Assembly: GCA_028571685.1 (NCBI GenBank)
Contig: CM053143.1
Span: 159,768,329 to 159,832,328 of the forward strand
Origin: Heterohyrax brucei
Taxonomy: Eukaryota > Chordata > Mammalia > Hyracoidea > Procaviidae
Length of the DNA: 64,000 nucleotides
Direction of reading: 5' to 3'
Both the position numbers and the translations under genes were made by a program. The notes under the pieces were generated by a model that did not search any database, had not been told where the DNA came from, and saw only the letters and a list, made by a program, of their open reading frames with translations. Below, one piece after another: positions 24,216 to 36,044 of this stretch (its first letter is position 1; every line of letters begins with the position of its first letter).

Positions 24216-25950
24216 CTGCATTTGATTGGATCACCTTTCTCTTCAAGTCAGTTGTCCAGGTAGCTGTCCTCCAAATTTCTTGGCACAGATGAATGAGCAC
24301 TTCCAGTGCTACATCTGTTTGTTGAAATATCTCAGTTGTTATCGCTTCAATTCCTGGATCCTTGTTTTTCACCAATCCCTTCAGTGAAACTTCGACTCCT
24401 TCCTTCAGTACCATTGATTCCCAATCTTGCACTACCTCTTGAAATAGTTCAGCATCCATCGGTTCTTTCTGGTATAATGACTCTATGTATTTCTTCCATC
24501 TTCTTTTGATACTTCCTGAGTCATTTAATATTTTCCCTATAGAATCCTTTGCTATTACAACTTAAGGTTTCAATTTTTTTCTTCAGTTCTTTCCATTTGA
24601 GAAATGCAGAGCATGTTCTTGCCTTTTGGTTTTCTATTTCCAGCTCTTTGTACATCTCATTATAATACATTTTGTCTTCTTGAACCACTCTTCAAAATCT
24701 TCTGTTCAATTCTTTTACTTTGCCATTCATTCCTTTTGCTTTAGCTATTTGATGTTTGAGAGCAAGTTTCAGAGTCTCTTCTTGACATCGAGTTTGGACT
24801 TTTCTTTCTTTCCTGACTTCTTAATGACTTCTTGCTTTCTTCATGGATTAATATCTTTGATGTCCTTCCACAATTCTTCTGGTCTTTAGTCATTAGTGAT
24901 CAGCACATCCCATCTGGTCTTGAGATTGTATCTAAACTCAAGTGAAATATACTCAAGGTCGTATTTTGGCTTTCTTGAGCTTGTTCTAATCCTTTTCAGT
25001 TTTAATTTGAACTTGTGTATGAGCAGTTGTTGGTCTGTGCCACAGTAAGCACCTGGTCTTGTTTTGACTGCTTATATGGAAATTGCCTAACGACTTTTTC
25101 CACAGACGTTGTTAGTTTGATTTCTGTGTGTTAGATCTGGTAAGGTCTACAGGTATGGTCACTGTTTGTGTTGGTTTGAAAAGGTATATGCAATAGAGAA
25201 GTCATTGGTCTTGTAAAAGCTCTTCATGCAATCTCCAGCATCATTCTACTAACAAGCTCATATTTTCCAAATACTGATCCTTTTTATTTGTTTCCAACTT
25301 TTGCATCCCAGTCATCAGTAATTATTAGTGCATCTTTCTTGCATGTTTGACCCACATCAAACTTCAGAAGCTGGTAAATTTCTTCATCTTTTACCTTGGT
25401 GGTTGGTATATAAATTTGAATAATAGTTGTATTAACTGACCTTCCTTGTAGGCATACGGATATTATCCTATTACTGACAGCATTGTACTTAGAACAGATC
25501 ATGAAATGTTCTTTTTGATGATGAATGCAACACCATTCCTTCAGCTTTCATTCCCAGAAGAGTAGGCCAATACCAGTCCATTTCAGCTCAGTAATACTGA
25601 TGATATCTATGTCTATGCATTCCATTTCATTTTTGATGATTTCCAATTTTCCTAGGTTCATACATCTTATATTGCATGTTCTAATTATGAACAGATATGT
25701 GCAGCTGTTTCTTCTCATTTTGAGTCTTTTATATCAGCAAATGCAGGCCCAGAAGTATTTAATCCATTTATGCCATTAAGGCCGACTCTACTTTGTGGAG
25801 GCAGCTCTTCCCCAGTTATCTTTTCAGTGCCTTCCAACCTGGAGCACTCATTTTCTAGCACTATATCTGACAGTGTTCCACTGATATTCATAAAGTTTTC
25901 ACTGACTAATTCTTTTCAGAAGTAAACAGCCAGTCCTTCTTCCTAGTCAT
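24216..25950 (-). pseudogene. RTE 5' segment: leader, endonuclease, linker (inverted)
   Basis: Read on the minus strand from 25950 downwards it has leader, then endonuclease. The frame at 25502-25284 carries the element's phosphoesterase signature DDWDAKVGN, where the family form is GDWNAKVGN (Gly changed to Asp). The linker follows, then the start of RT near 24450-24220 ('[18 protein letters not shown]'). A small deletion removes about 25 bases before the 'gatcca' block at 24225-24235. The leader is short: about 130 bases at its 5' end are absent compared with the copy at 37.5-38.8 kb. Confidence 0.85.
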
Positions 25951-27212
25951 TATCATTAATATCACAAGCAAGTCAAATTTTGTTAAAAATCATTCAAAAG
26001 TGACTGCAACAGTAAGTATATTGACAGGGAGATGCCAGAAATTCAAGGTGGATTCAGAAGATGACATGGAACCGGGAATATCACTGCTGATGTCATTTGG
26101 ATCTTGCCTGAAAACAGAAAATATCAGAAAGATATTTACCTTGTATTACAGACTATGCAAAGGTATTCACTTATGTGGATAATAACGGATTGTGGATAAT
26201 GTTGTGGAGAAAGAGAATTCCAAATATTTAATTGTGCTCATGAGGAATCTATATATGGATCAAGAAGCAACTGTGAGAACAGAACAAGGGGACACATCAT
26301 GGTTTAAAGTCAGAAAAGGTGAGTCTCAGGGTTGTTTCCTTTCATGATACCTCTTCAATTTGTATGCTGAGCAAACAATCAGAGAAGCTGGACTCTATGA
26401 AGAAGAACCGGGCATCAGGATTGGAGGAAGGCTCATTAACAACCTGCATTATGCGGATGACATAACCTTGCTCCCTAGAAGTGAAGAGGATTTGAAACAC
26501 TTACTGATAAAGATCAAGACTTCAATATGCATGACACCTGAACATCAAGAAAACAAAAATCCTCACAACTGGACCAGTAAGCAACATCTTGACAAACAGA
26601 GAAAAGATTGAGGTTGTCAAGGATTTCATTTGACTTGGCCCCACAGTCAATGCCCATGGAAGCAGCACTCAAGAAATGAAAAGATGCATTGCATTGCAAA
26701 AATCTGCTGCAAGGGATCTTTTTAAAATACTGAAAAGTAAAAACATCACCTTGAAGACTGAGGTACACCTGATCCAAGTCATGGCATTTTCAGTCACATC
26801 ATATGCATGCAAAAGGGAGACAAAGAATAAGGCAGACAGAAGAAGAACTAAAACTTCTGAATTTGAGGAAGAGTACTGAATGTACCATGGACTGCCAAAA
26901 GAACAAAGAGATCTGTTCTGGAAGCAGTACAACCAGAGCGCTTCTTGGAATCAAAGACATAATCTTGTCTACCTCCTACATTTTGTCAGAAGTGATCAGT
27001 ACCTGAAGAAGGACATCATGCTTGGTAGAGCAGAAGGTCGTGGAAAAAGAGGATGACCCCCAGAAAGATGGATTGACACAGTGGCTGCAATCATTGGGTT
27101 AAACATAAAAAAAAAAAAATACAGGCATGGTTCAAGACCAGGCAGTGTTTTGTTCTGTTGTGCATAGGGTCATGGAGTAAGAACTAACTCAATAGCACCT
27201 AACAACAACATC
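25951..27212 (+). pseudogene. RTE 3' segment: reverse transcriptase to 3' end
   Basis: This starts mid-RT at 'tatcattaatatcacaagca'. The intact catalytic YADD lies at 26450-26461 within the open frame 26360-26611 (LINNLHYADDITLLPRSEED). The C-terminal 'NITLKTEVHLIQVMAFSVTSY' region follows at about 26735-26800. It ends with the SINE-shared 3' sequence and CACCTAACAACAACA at 27197-27211. There is an 11-base A run near 27108 and several frameshifts. The ORFs on the opposite strand at 26514-26932 are shadows. Confidence 0.88.
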
Positions 27213-27268
27213 TGTCTATCTATCTGTCTATCTTTCTGTCTATTTGTCATCCACCTATCTGTCTATGA
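27213..27268 (+). repeat. (TCTG/TCTA)n microsatellite, right flank of RTE
   Basis: 'tctgtctatctatctgtcta' and related units follow the RTE 3' end directly. They match the left flank at 24041-24075, so this may be the duplicated target site. Confidence 0.85.
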
Positions 27269-28324
27269 AGAATCTAAAAATTTGTTGAACACATGACAGA
27301 GAATGCTCAAATTCTCAGAGTGTGTGTGTATATATATATATACACATACTTTATATGCACATATGCTTTCACATACACACACATGCATTTCATGAAAGAG
27401 ATACTAGAGAGTTAAAGTAAAAAAAAAAATCCTCATTAAACATAATTAAATGATCATTAAATAGCCTCACTATCATAAAACATCTTTCCCTAAACTGAAA
27501 ACTTAACTTTGGAATCACAAGATTTTCCTTTCTCATTTGTCTTTGTAGAGGCAGTAGAAGCATCTAGTCTTGGAAATTTTATTTGAAGTTGAACAATAAT
27601 AGGATTTTTTTTGACCAGGTTTATGATTTCTCTTAAAATTGAACACTTTAAAATTTAGAGATACTCTGCTTCCATGTGGTTGTTTCATAGGCTAATAACA
27701 ATTTTATTGAGTCATGATTCCTATGTCTAAAGCCCATTCTGTGGGTTAATGTCTCTTCACAAAAGAACCAGACACTCGGTGCATTTTTCTAGCCTTCATT
27801 TATGCGTCTTGTAATGGATCAATGTGAAATATTAGACCACAGAGGGAGAAACAACGTATCTGTCCCTTCATCTCCATGCTACCTTCCAGAAACTGTCCTG
27901 CTAATGTTTGACTAGCTGTCATTTGTCAGGAATAAATGTAATCTTAACAAAATGAACTAGTAAGGGATATGAGGACCCAGTTTCCCTATTTCCAACCTTC
28001 TTTTTTGCTGTATCGACATTCTCTCTGGATACCCTCATCCAATCCTTTGTTTAAAATGGATAATTTCCTCCAGTTTCTTTGGCCAGGATATCATAAGACA
28101 GTTTAGCTGCAGGATAAGCCTACCAACTCCCTTGAACATGGACTGAAAGGCATTGTCAACATAGGATAAAAAGAAGTAGAAAGTTGTCCTAAAGGGATTC
28201 CAAACATGGAAATGAGTCTAGGTAGTAAATAATAATTAACCCTAAACATTTCAAGGGCTATGTTTGGATGGTGAAACAGAAGAGTACAGCTGCATACTGA
28301 ATTTATGCATCAACTGTTGAATCC
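27269..28324. other. Single-copy spacer with TG/TA repeat
   Basis: A compound (TG)n(TA)n(CA)n stretch lies at about 27322-27350. The remainder is AT-rich without a recognised feature. Confidence 0.55.
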
Positions 28325-28495
28325 AAGGAAACCCTATTGGTGTAGTGTGTTAAGTGCTACATCTGCTAATCAAAGGGTCAGCAGTTCAAGTGCTCCATGC
28401 ACTCCTTGGAAACTACGGGGCAGTTCCACTCCGACCTCTAGGGTCCCTATGAGTTTGACCCAACTCAACAGCAGTGGGTTTTTGGTTTTATTGAA
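28325..28495 (+). mobile_element. AfroSINE
   Basis: Complete sense copy. It has head 'ggaaaccctattggtgtagt', B-box-like 'agttcaagtgctcc', and RTE-like tail 'ccctatgagtttgacccaac'. It is followed within 15 bases by an RTE fragment of the same orientation. Confidence 0.92.
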
Positions 28496-28507
28496 TCTAA
28501 AATTGAA

Positions 28508-29430
28508 ATAAATTGAAGATTTTTACCAATTCCTGTAGTCTGAAATTGATCAAACACGCAATCAGGATGCATAGATAATTACTGGAGACTGGGATAAAAA
28601 AGCTGAAAGCAGAGAAGAAGGCTCTGTAGTTGGAAAATACAACCTTGTTGATAGAAACAACGCTGGAGGTCATATGAGGAAATTTCACAAGACCATCACA
28701 TTAATCACTGTAAAAAACTTTTTAACCACCATAAATAGTAACTGTACAGGTGGAACTCACAAAAAGGAGTACACAGAAATCAAATGACTGCATCTGTTGA
28801 AGGAGACAATAGAGAAGTTCAGTATCATCATTGATAGCTCATATGCAAGTTCAAACTGAAGTTGGAGAAAATTAGAACAAGCCTGTAAGAGCCAAAGTAT
28901 GACCCTGAGTATATTCCTCGTGCATTGATAGACCATCTCAAGGATAGATTTGATGCCTTGAACACTAATGACCAAAGGACCACACAAGTTGTGACATCAA
29001 ACATGAAGAAATGAAGAGATCATTAAAGAGCCAAGAAAGAAAGACCAAAACATACACCACGAGAAACTTTGAAACCTTATCATCTTTGTAGTATAGCTAA
29101 AGGGAGCAGAAAATATGATAAAGTAAAAGAGCTGAATAGAAGCTTTCTAAGGGTAACTTGAAATGACAAAGTATTATTGCGACATGTGTAATACCTGCAA
29201 TTACAAAACCAAAAGGGAAGAACATGTTCAGTGTTTCTCAAACTGGAAGAGCTGAAGAAAAAAAATCAAGTTGCAACACTAAAGGATTCTATGGAGAAAA
29301 TACTGAACCACGAGAAAACATCAAAAGATAGTGGGAGGAATACACAAAGTCACTGTACCAAAAAGATTTGCTGGGCATTCAACCATGTCAAGAGGTAGCA
29401 TATGACCAAGAATCTTGTACTGATCTCTGA
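28508..29430 (+). mobile_element. RTE fragment (endonuclease and linker only)
   Basis: This is plus-strand RTE colinear with about 8930-9890 of the first copy. It has the endonuclease middle (with 'agactgggataaaaaagctg', the site of GDWNAKVG) and the Lys/Glu-rich linker up to 'caagaggtagcatatgacca'. Both the 5' leader and the whole RT and 3' end are missing. RTE copies are normally cut at the 5' side only, so loss of the 3' side needs a later deletion. Many stops are present. Confidence 0.85.
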
Positions 29431-29582
29431 ATCTTTTCTTTATTCACTAGTATCTCAGATTTTTATTTTATACAAAGCTTAATATTATCTGAAAGGAAAA
29501 CCTGGGGCTGGGAGTTAGGATGGATGCATTATTGTTCTGCTTTACCAATAATAATTACATATTTTTTGAGTCACTGGATATA

Positions 29583-29617
<35 letters not shown>

Positions 29618-31005
29618 CTACCATACATGAAATGTAGCTAACAATATATTTCAAAACATAGTACCTTGTGAAACCAGATGTTAAAAAGTATCTAAAATGA
29701 AAAGTTTGAAAAAAAAAAAGAAGATACTCTTTCCAAGGTTACAGAGATGAAACTGCAGGACAACAGAAGACAGGTTAAAGTTAGTAAAGGTTACTATGCA
29801 ATTTCCAATAATTTTTTTTAATTGGAATCTCAGATATTAAAATTCACGATAATAGTCTTGAGTCTGCTCAGATTACATCTACCCAGTGGAGACGCCCACA
29901 TCTATCTTTTAAATTTTCAGTTTAGGAAATTTTCTCTCTTTAACTATACCTAAGTATGTTTGCTCTAATATAAAATAAATAAATCAAATGATACCATGGA
30001 TACAATGTTACTTAAAATCTTCTGTAGTTCTAATATTCTGTATTTCTTCTAGATCTAATTTTTAACATCTGGTAATTACTTTTTCAATCAATGGCATCAA
30101 TGGGTTAAATTTATTTTTAAAACTGCCCTCTAGGAGAAAGGGTTGTAAAATTGTATTTTTCAATCTGTGAAATCAGTCTAGACAAAGAAATCAGCCACTG
30201 GCAGATAGTTCAGCAGATCAACCAACTGCTAATTTTCTGTTCTGATTACAGTAGTATTTTACTTGAGTCCTTAGATGGAAGATACTTTTTTTTTTTAATA
30301 CTACTTCACCAATGGTATAAGTTTAATTTAAAAGTGGTTAAGAAATGCATAGCAACTCACAATATGTTTGAAAGAAAGATTTTATGAAGCTTAGCCCCTG
30401 GCTAATAAAAATGCTTCTGATAATGTCAGACTAGATAGGCAATTCTTGCACACATAGCTGAGCTTGACTATAAGAATGAATTATCCCAAGTGAAAATCAC
30501 CTAAATGCTTACTTAACTACATATGGTGAAAATTCCCAAGCTAGAAAGATCATAAAGAATGCCTTGCGGGAAAGAACCAAGTGACTGTATCACCATAAAA
30601 TCGCCAAGTCTATCACTTCCTAGTCAGGTCATGCAGCGGGACCTATATAGACTTGTTAGGGTTAAAATAGTTCCTTCAGCTTGACTAAAGTTAGCAGTAA
30701 AATTGTCAATCCTCTTTAGTCAGGTAGGTTGACATAATTAAAATATCCCAAAAGGACAAATTTAAATCAAAGTGCCCCTTTTTCCTAATTCTATGTATTA
30801 TGTTTTACTTGTATATGGTATCCCAATCCACTTTATTCAGAATTTACTATTTGGTTTTGTAAAGAATTGACTTCCATTTGAGTTTTCAAGACTTTAAACG
30901 TTCCAAACTGTCACTTCTAATTGTGGTAACATGTTGTCAGGGAGGTTTAAAAACACTTCCATGAAACTAAGTACGAATACCAGTTCCATAGTAATGTATA
31001 TTTAC
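29431..31005. other. Single-copy spacer with (TG)n
   Basis: A (TG)n array of about 15 units lies at 29584-29614. The rest is AT-rich single-copy DNA. The segment 30400-30740 has more balanced composition but no motif I can name. Confidence 0.5.
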
Positions 31006-31160
31006 AAAAAAAAAAAAAATCATATTACCATTGAGTCGATTCCAACTCATAGCAAACTTACCGGGCAGCATAGAGTTTCCAAGGAGCACCTGGTAGATTC
31101 AAACTGCCAACTTTTAGCTTAGCAGCCATATCGGTTAACTACTACCTTGCCAGAGTTTCA
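31006..31160 (-). mobile_element. AfroSINE
   Basis: Reverse copy. A 13-base A run (31007-31019) replaces the usual tail repeat, then comes 'attgagtcgattccaactca'. The head ends near 31155. Confidence 0.9.
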
Positions 31161-32551
31161 GACTATGGTGCTGTATCTCCTTTTATCTCATAGCATACAA
31201 GATTTTATTTCACTCTTCTGTAATTTTTTTCTTCTTTTACTTCTGGATGAGGTAATACATAAGAAATTGTTTTAAAAATAAGTTGCACAACAGCTAAGTC
31301 CTTACAACTCCATGTCCATAATATTGCAGATGTATTTAGACATGTTTATTAATACAACATTTAAGAAAGCTGTATTTCCAAAGCATTTTTCAGGTGTGTC
31401 TAATCACTGCTCTACAGGAGCCTAAGGTTTTGACCTTGACTGGCTGAACTTTGGAAAGTCAGACATTAGACTCTATTGGTAAAACAGATGAAAACCATTT
31501 ATGTTTGTGGCTGTGTTCACATCCACTGCCTCTCCTCCTCACATCTCTGGTAAGTTTTGTTTTTGCTCTCTAAATTGAATACTTATATTCGATCTATTAT
31601 TATGTATACACGAAAGTTTGCACACTGTGACTGATTCCATGTTCTATATTCCTCCACTGAGATGTTGCTAAAAAATTCTTAACAAAATGTTTTTATGTTG
31701 TGTTTTTACATTTTGACTATAATTTTTAACCTGACTTCTGATTTGGGGATTTGAGGCTGTATCCAAAATCCCAAGAGACAAAAATATTAGTTATTTTCTG
31801 TTAGGCAAAACAGTTAAGAATTAGTTCATGTAGACACCTGGCAGGAAGGCAGAAAATTTATTTACTGCACTCTATTTCAAAGTTTACTGACTCGGCTGAA
31901 AAAAAAAAAGATAAAGAAAACAATCATCTATGGGAGTACGAATGGCACTTTCAGTATTATATTTGGGTATTGCTTCACAGACGTACTCACAGAAGAATTA
32001 CCATGCATGTGAATTTACATGCAAACTTGTACATTTCTGTCAACAAAAACCAAAATCCCGAAAATTAATCTATTCCCCTGTAAGATTAGTTTAGTTTTGC
32101 AATTAATCTAGTAATGTTAACATTTTTTTTCAAAGTGCCCTACTAAGCCAGTTCCACGAGTATCCTTAAATTAGTTTTTCTTCCTGAAGATTCGAATGCA
32201 TTCTTTGAAATGTGTTTTTAATGTGTATGTAGACAGCCATGTTTTTAACTTTCTGAAAACAGTAACTTGAAATTTCTGCTAGTTGTAACTGGTGGATCTG
32301 TAAACATTTTTACTGTTAAGCTTTTGCTTTACATATAAATCTAATGAGACCAGGTTCGTTATTCTGAAAGAAAATGAAAATTCAAACAAACAATTTACTT
32401 ATTGAGTAGGTATTATGGACCCAGATTAAGCACTTTGGTACTTAATACTGAATTTCTAATATTATTACTGAAATCAAGGTACAGAAATATAAAAGTAAAT
32501 AACCAGGTACAGAACAATGTGAATAATATTTCCCAAATACTTATAGTCCAA
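31161..32551. other. Single-copy spacer
   Basis: AT-rich, with scattered homopolymer runs. A good splice-donor-like GTAAGT lies near 31551, but it has no matching exon or acceptor. No repeat family was recognised. Confidence 0.5.
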
Positions 32552-32725
32552 TGAGGAAACCTTGGTGGCATCGTGGGTGAGTGCTGCATCTGCTAACCAA
32601 AAGGTCAGCAGTTCAAAGCCGCCAGACACTCCTTGGAAACTCTGTGGAGCAGCTCTACTCTGTCCTGTAGGGTCACTATGGGTCAGTCTCAACTCAACAG
32701 CACTGTTTTGTTTTCATTTTATAGT
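32552..32725 (+). mobile_element. AfroSINE
   Basis: Complete sense copy. It has head 'gaggaaaccttggtggcatc', 'aaaaggtcagcagttcaaag', and tail 'gtcactatgggtcagtctca', followed by a T-rich end. It is the first of a cluster of three. Confidence 0.92.
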
Positions 32726-32784
32726 CCAGTGAAAGCCGTGTGGAAGATAGACACTGATGTCAGTAATAAGCGACTAAAAAGAAA

Positions 32785-32990
32785 ACAAGAGACCTCAGAT
32801 GGTGCAAGCCGTTTGCATTCAACTACTAATTAAAAAGCTGACAACTCAAACCCATCCAGCTGCTCTATAGAAGAAAGGCCTGTGTCTCTGCTTCGGTAAA
32901 GATTACAGCCCAGAAAACCCTCAAGAGTAGTTCTTTAACACACGGGATTTCCGCAAGTTGGAATCAACTCAACAGCACAGAGTTTGCTGT
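32785..32990 (+). mobile_element. AfroSINE, long subtype
   Basis: Sense copy with an extra module between head and tail (about 32875-32920: 'gcttcggtaaagattacagc'). That module is absent from the shorter copies nearby. The tail ends 'ggaatcaactcaacagcaca'. Confidence 0.88.
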
Positions 32991-33011
32991 AGACTACTGA
33001 ATGAGGAATAA

Positions 33012-33180
33012 AACCAAATTAGTTGTCACTGAGTCTACTACTCATAGTAAAACTGAGAAAAACAGAGCAAAACTGACCCCCATAAGGTTTCCAGGTAGCA
33101 CCTGGTAGATTCAAATTGCTGACCTTTGGGTCAAAAGTCTCACTCTTAACCATTGTGCCACTACGACTCTGAATGTGGAA
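33012..33180 (-). mobile_element. AfroSINE
   Basis: Reverse copy, tail to tail with the preceding long-subtype SINE. The tail is at 'gttgtcactgagtctactac' and the head near 33175. Confidence 0.87.
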
Positions 33181-33609
33181 TAAGTTTCTAGGAATGAGAT
33201 CAAACTAAATACATGTTTCACACGAGACTAATGCCCTTTATTCTGACATAAGTAAATATTAGGAAAAAGGTTTCTGAACTTTGTCTACATTCTCTATTAT
33301 CTGCATAAAGATAAGAAATCAAAAGAAAACAAAATATAGGCTGATGGATTAAAACATTGTAATAACCTGCTAACTACCTAGGGGATTTTTTTTGGGGGGG
33401 GGCGTAAACATGTAATGTTTGTCCTCTGAAAATTTCCTACTGTTTCAAGCTAGTGACTGAAGTCTTATTTCAAATAATAGAAGATTTCTAAGTCTTGGTT
33501 CTGCCCCAAATAAAGATAAGTGACTATACTGAAGCATCTATTTTTATTTTAACTAAGATCTGGATAAGCATAGCCAACTCAAGCCAATAATTGTTTGTAG
33601 AGTGTAGGG
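33181..33609. other. Single-copy spacer with T/G run
   Basis: The only notable item is an adjacent T and G run near 33387-33402. No gene or repeat was recognised. Confidence 0.5.
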
Positions 33610-34232
33610 TTTAAGATTTTGTGTCAACTTGGCTGGGCTGTGATTGTCAGTGTTTTGGTGGTTGTATAATATTGTGATCACCTTCCCCCTCATGATAGAA
33701 TCTGCTGACTGGTACTGATGGAGAAGGGCCCATGGTGAGTCAACGTCCCTTCACCCTTCATCTCTCTGCCTGCCACTGCCTACTTTCTCCCTACCCACCT
33801 TTATAAGTGTTTGGCTTGTGCATCCAGAAGCTTCCTTCTCTGTCTTCTGACCTCTGGCTTCTTGTACTTGAGCTAGAAGCTTACCTGTTGATCTTGACAG
33901 CCTTCAAGTGACAGTTCTGCTCTTTGACCTGATGATCTTGGATTCACCAGACCCTGCAGTGACCTGAATTAGTGGAATCCTTGCAGTCTTGCCTGCCATA
34001 TTGTAATTTGTTCAGCTTCATAGCCTGTGATTTGGAGCCCTGCTCTCTGACCTGATGACTTTGGGTTTGCCAGTTTCCATGGCTACATGAGTTGGAAGAG
34101 GCCTATATTCTGATCTAGGACTTAGGATATTTCAGCATCTACAGCCACATGAGTTGTTTTCTTGATAGAAGTCTTTCTATGTATACATTTTTAAGTTTTA
34201 CTTCTCTGAAGAATTCAGCCTAAACACATGGA
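33610..34232 (+). mobile_element. LTR, MaLR/ERVL-like
   Basis: It begins 'tttaagattttgtgtcaact', continues 'tggctgggctgtgattgtca' and ends near 'cttctctgaagaattcagcc'. A typical solo LTR would start and end this way in several placental MaLR-like families. The body holds two direct copies of a roughly 100-base block (each with 'tctgacctgatga' or 'tttgacctgatga'), at about 33925 and 34050. No internal retroviral sequence adjoins it. Confidence 0.6.
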
Positions 34233-34859
34233 GTGACTAAATTCACATTGTGTGAAGTAAAGTGATAAGAATTGATCATTAAAAATTCCTATATTTGGTT
34301 ATTTCTTTCAAAGAGTTCCATAAATAATAAAAAGGACAAACAGTATTAAAAATAAACATGGAGATAGTAGTAGTATAATGTAAAATATGGACTGCTATGA
34401 AAACTGGTTAAATTAAATGGCTTTAATCTACAAATCAGCTCTAAGGGAACGTATCTTTGTAGCTAAAATTATATAAATACTAAATATACACGAAAAACTT
34501 GATCCTCAAAGAACAACTCGCTCATCATAGTTCCTGTACTTCACTCTCTTTCACTTCTAATCCTATTTTAATTTTCTCCACATTCTTGGTCAGTGTCTCA
34601 TTTAAAGTAACAATCATGCAACAAACAGCTATTGGGTAGTGTGACTGATATTTAGGAGACAGTACGATCACCCTCGAGTCTCACTAAATAGAAACAATAG
34701 GCAAAAGCTTTATGGATAAACAACTACTTCTTAACAGTATAACACAGTATAATATCTTTTGTTCTGTTGTATATATAGATACTGGTACATTTCTCCCAAA
34801 TCTTTTACTTCCTGTTATCCATTTGGCTTGAGGTCACATGCAAAGTGTTTCCATGGCTT
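34233..34859. other. Single-copy spacer
   Basis: AT-rich, with no feature beyond short homopolymers. Confidence 0.5.
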
Positions 34860-34975
34860 ATTTTCAATAGTTTGTTGGCAGGCCTTTCCTCTCAGGCACT
34901 CCTAGATGAACTGAAACCTCTAACCTTTTGGATAGCAGCCAAAACCATTAACCTTTTTGCTCTACTTGGGAGGTC
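34860..34975 (-). mobile_element. AfroSINE remnant
   Basis: Only the part 'ggcactcctagatgaactga' through 'aaccttttggatagcagcca' is recognisable in reverse orientation. The tail is missing or decayed. Confidence 0.6.
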
Positions 34976-36044
34976 GTATCTCTTAAAGGAGTTATGATAT
35001 TTAGCTCCAATACATTGAACCACATTTTCCTGTAGATATCCCACAAGGACACAATGGTAAGTTTCAAGAGTACAAATTCATATTTCTTTTCAACTGAAAA
35101 TAATTTATCTTAATTCACTTGAAAGAGAATAGTGTATTGAGAATTATTATTTTTTAAAGCAACTGGTTCAAAGTAGTTAACTTACTTTCATAATTATTAT
35201 GTAAAGATATTTTGTTCAGTATATTAAGTAAAATCAGAATTTTATCCATGCAAATATTAACAATATATTTAAAAAGTTTACAAAATAATTTTATTATCCA
35301 TTTAGAAGTCTGTCAAAGCCAATATTACACCATTGTCTGAGTTCCAATATCATGGATTCGATCAGGTATCCACGAGGAATTATAATACTCAATATCAAAG
35401 AGATCAAACATAAAGTAAATCATACAATGTTCTAATGTGCTGGCAAATTTCAAATACTTGTAGGTTATAGAATTAGAAAGAAAAAGCCTAGTGAATAGCA
35501 GAGGTGACAGTGTACTCATCGATGGAGTCATGACTTAAACAAAACTTACTCCACAAAAGATAAACAGAAATTTCCCACAAAATATCACTTCATTCATAAT
35601 TGCTCTAACTGATGCACAAAGAACTTTCTAAGGGAGAAGATACTAATTTTTTCTCTGCAGTAACATATATATATAACACACAGTGTTCTTATATTCAATG
35701 CAGGTGGCAGAGTAGATAAACTTGACCATGTGAAATTTCTGAAAAACTTCCTTACTATAATAATACACACACACACACACACACACACGCACCCCAAAAA
35801 AATAAAGAGAAGAAAAAACAAAATATATAGGATTGCTGACCTTGAATTTTGTCATTATGTGTCTCATTTATCCATTTCAGAAAAAAAGGAAAATTAAGCT
35901 ATTGCTAAATTCATAATCAAGACTAGTTGTTATAGATACGAGAATGAAAATACAGACTGTCATTGATGTTACAGAGTTCGCTAAAGTATAACGTACTCAA
36001 ATAAAGAAATAATATAAGTGGATAGAGTTTTAATAAGAAAAATA
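34976..36044. other. Single-copy spacer with (CA)n
   Basis: A (CA)n array of about 12 units lies at 35765-35788. The opposite-strand frames across it (Val-Cys repeats) are low-complexity and not genes. Confidence 0.55.

Larger units (their letters stand above)
24216..27212. mobile_element. RTE LINE with 5' inversion (twin-priming structure)
   Basis: Two RTE segments lie back to back. 24216-25950 is minus strand and runs, in element order, from the 5' UTR through the endonuclease and linker into the start of the RT. 25951-27212 is plus strand, from within the RT to the 3' end. Reassembled, the two parts cover one RTE from near its 5' end to its 3' end, and only about 15-25 bases are missing where they would join. 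One insertion with inverted 5' part explains this better than two. Both outer flanks are TCTA/TCTG microsatellite sequence, consistent with insertion in that array. Confidence 0.88.

Noticed and set aside
24036..24263. Pro/His/Ile-rich repeat protein
   Set aside because: Translation of a CATC/CACC microsatellite.
26360..26611. Intact reverse transcriptase gene
   Set aside because: The YADD motif is kept, but the frame covers only a fragment and is broken on both sides.
28325..28495. tRNA gene
   Set aside because: The tRNA-like head belongs to an AfroSINE; there is no cloverleaf that can be completed. The same holds for the other SINE heads.
31545..31560. Splice donor (GTAAGT)
   Set aside because: Isolated match with no exon or acceptor nearby.
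35594..35867. Val-Cys repeat frames
   Set aside because: Translation of a CA microsatellite.
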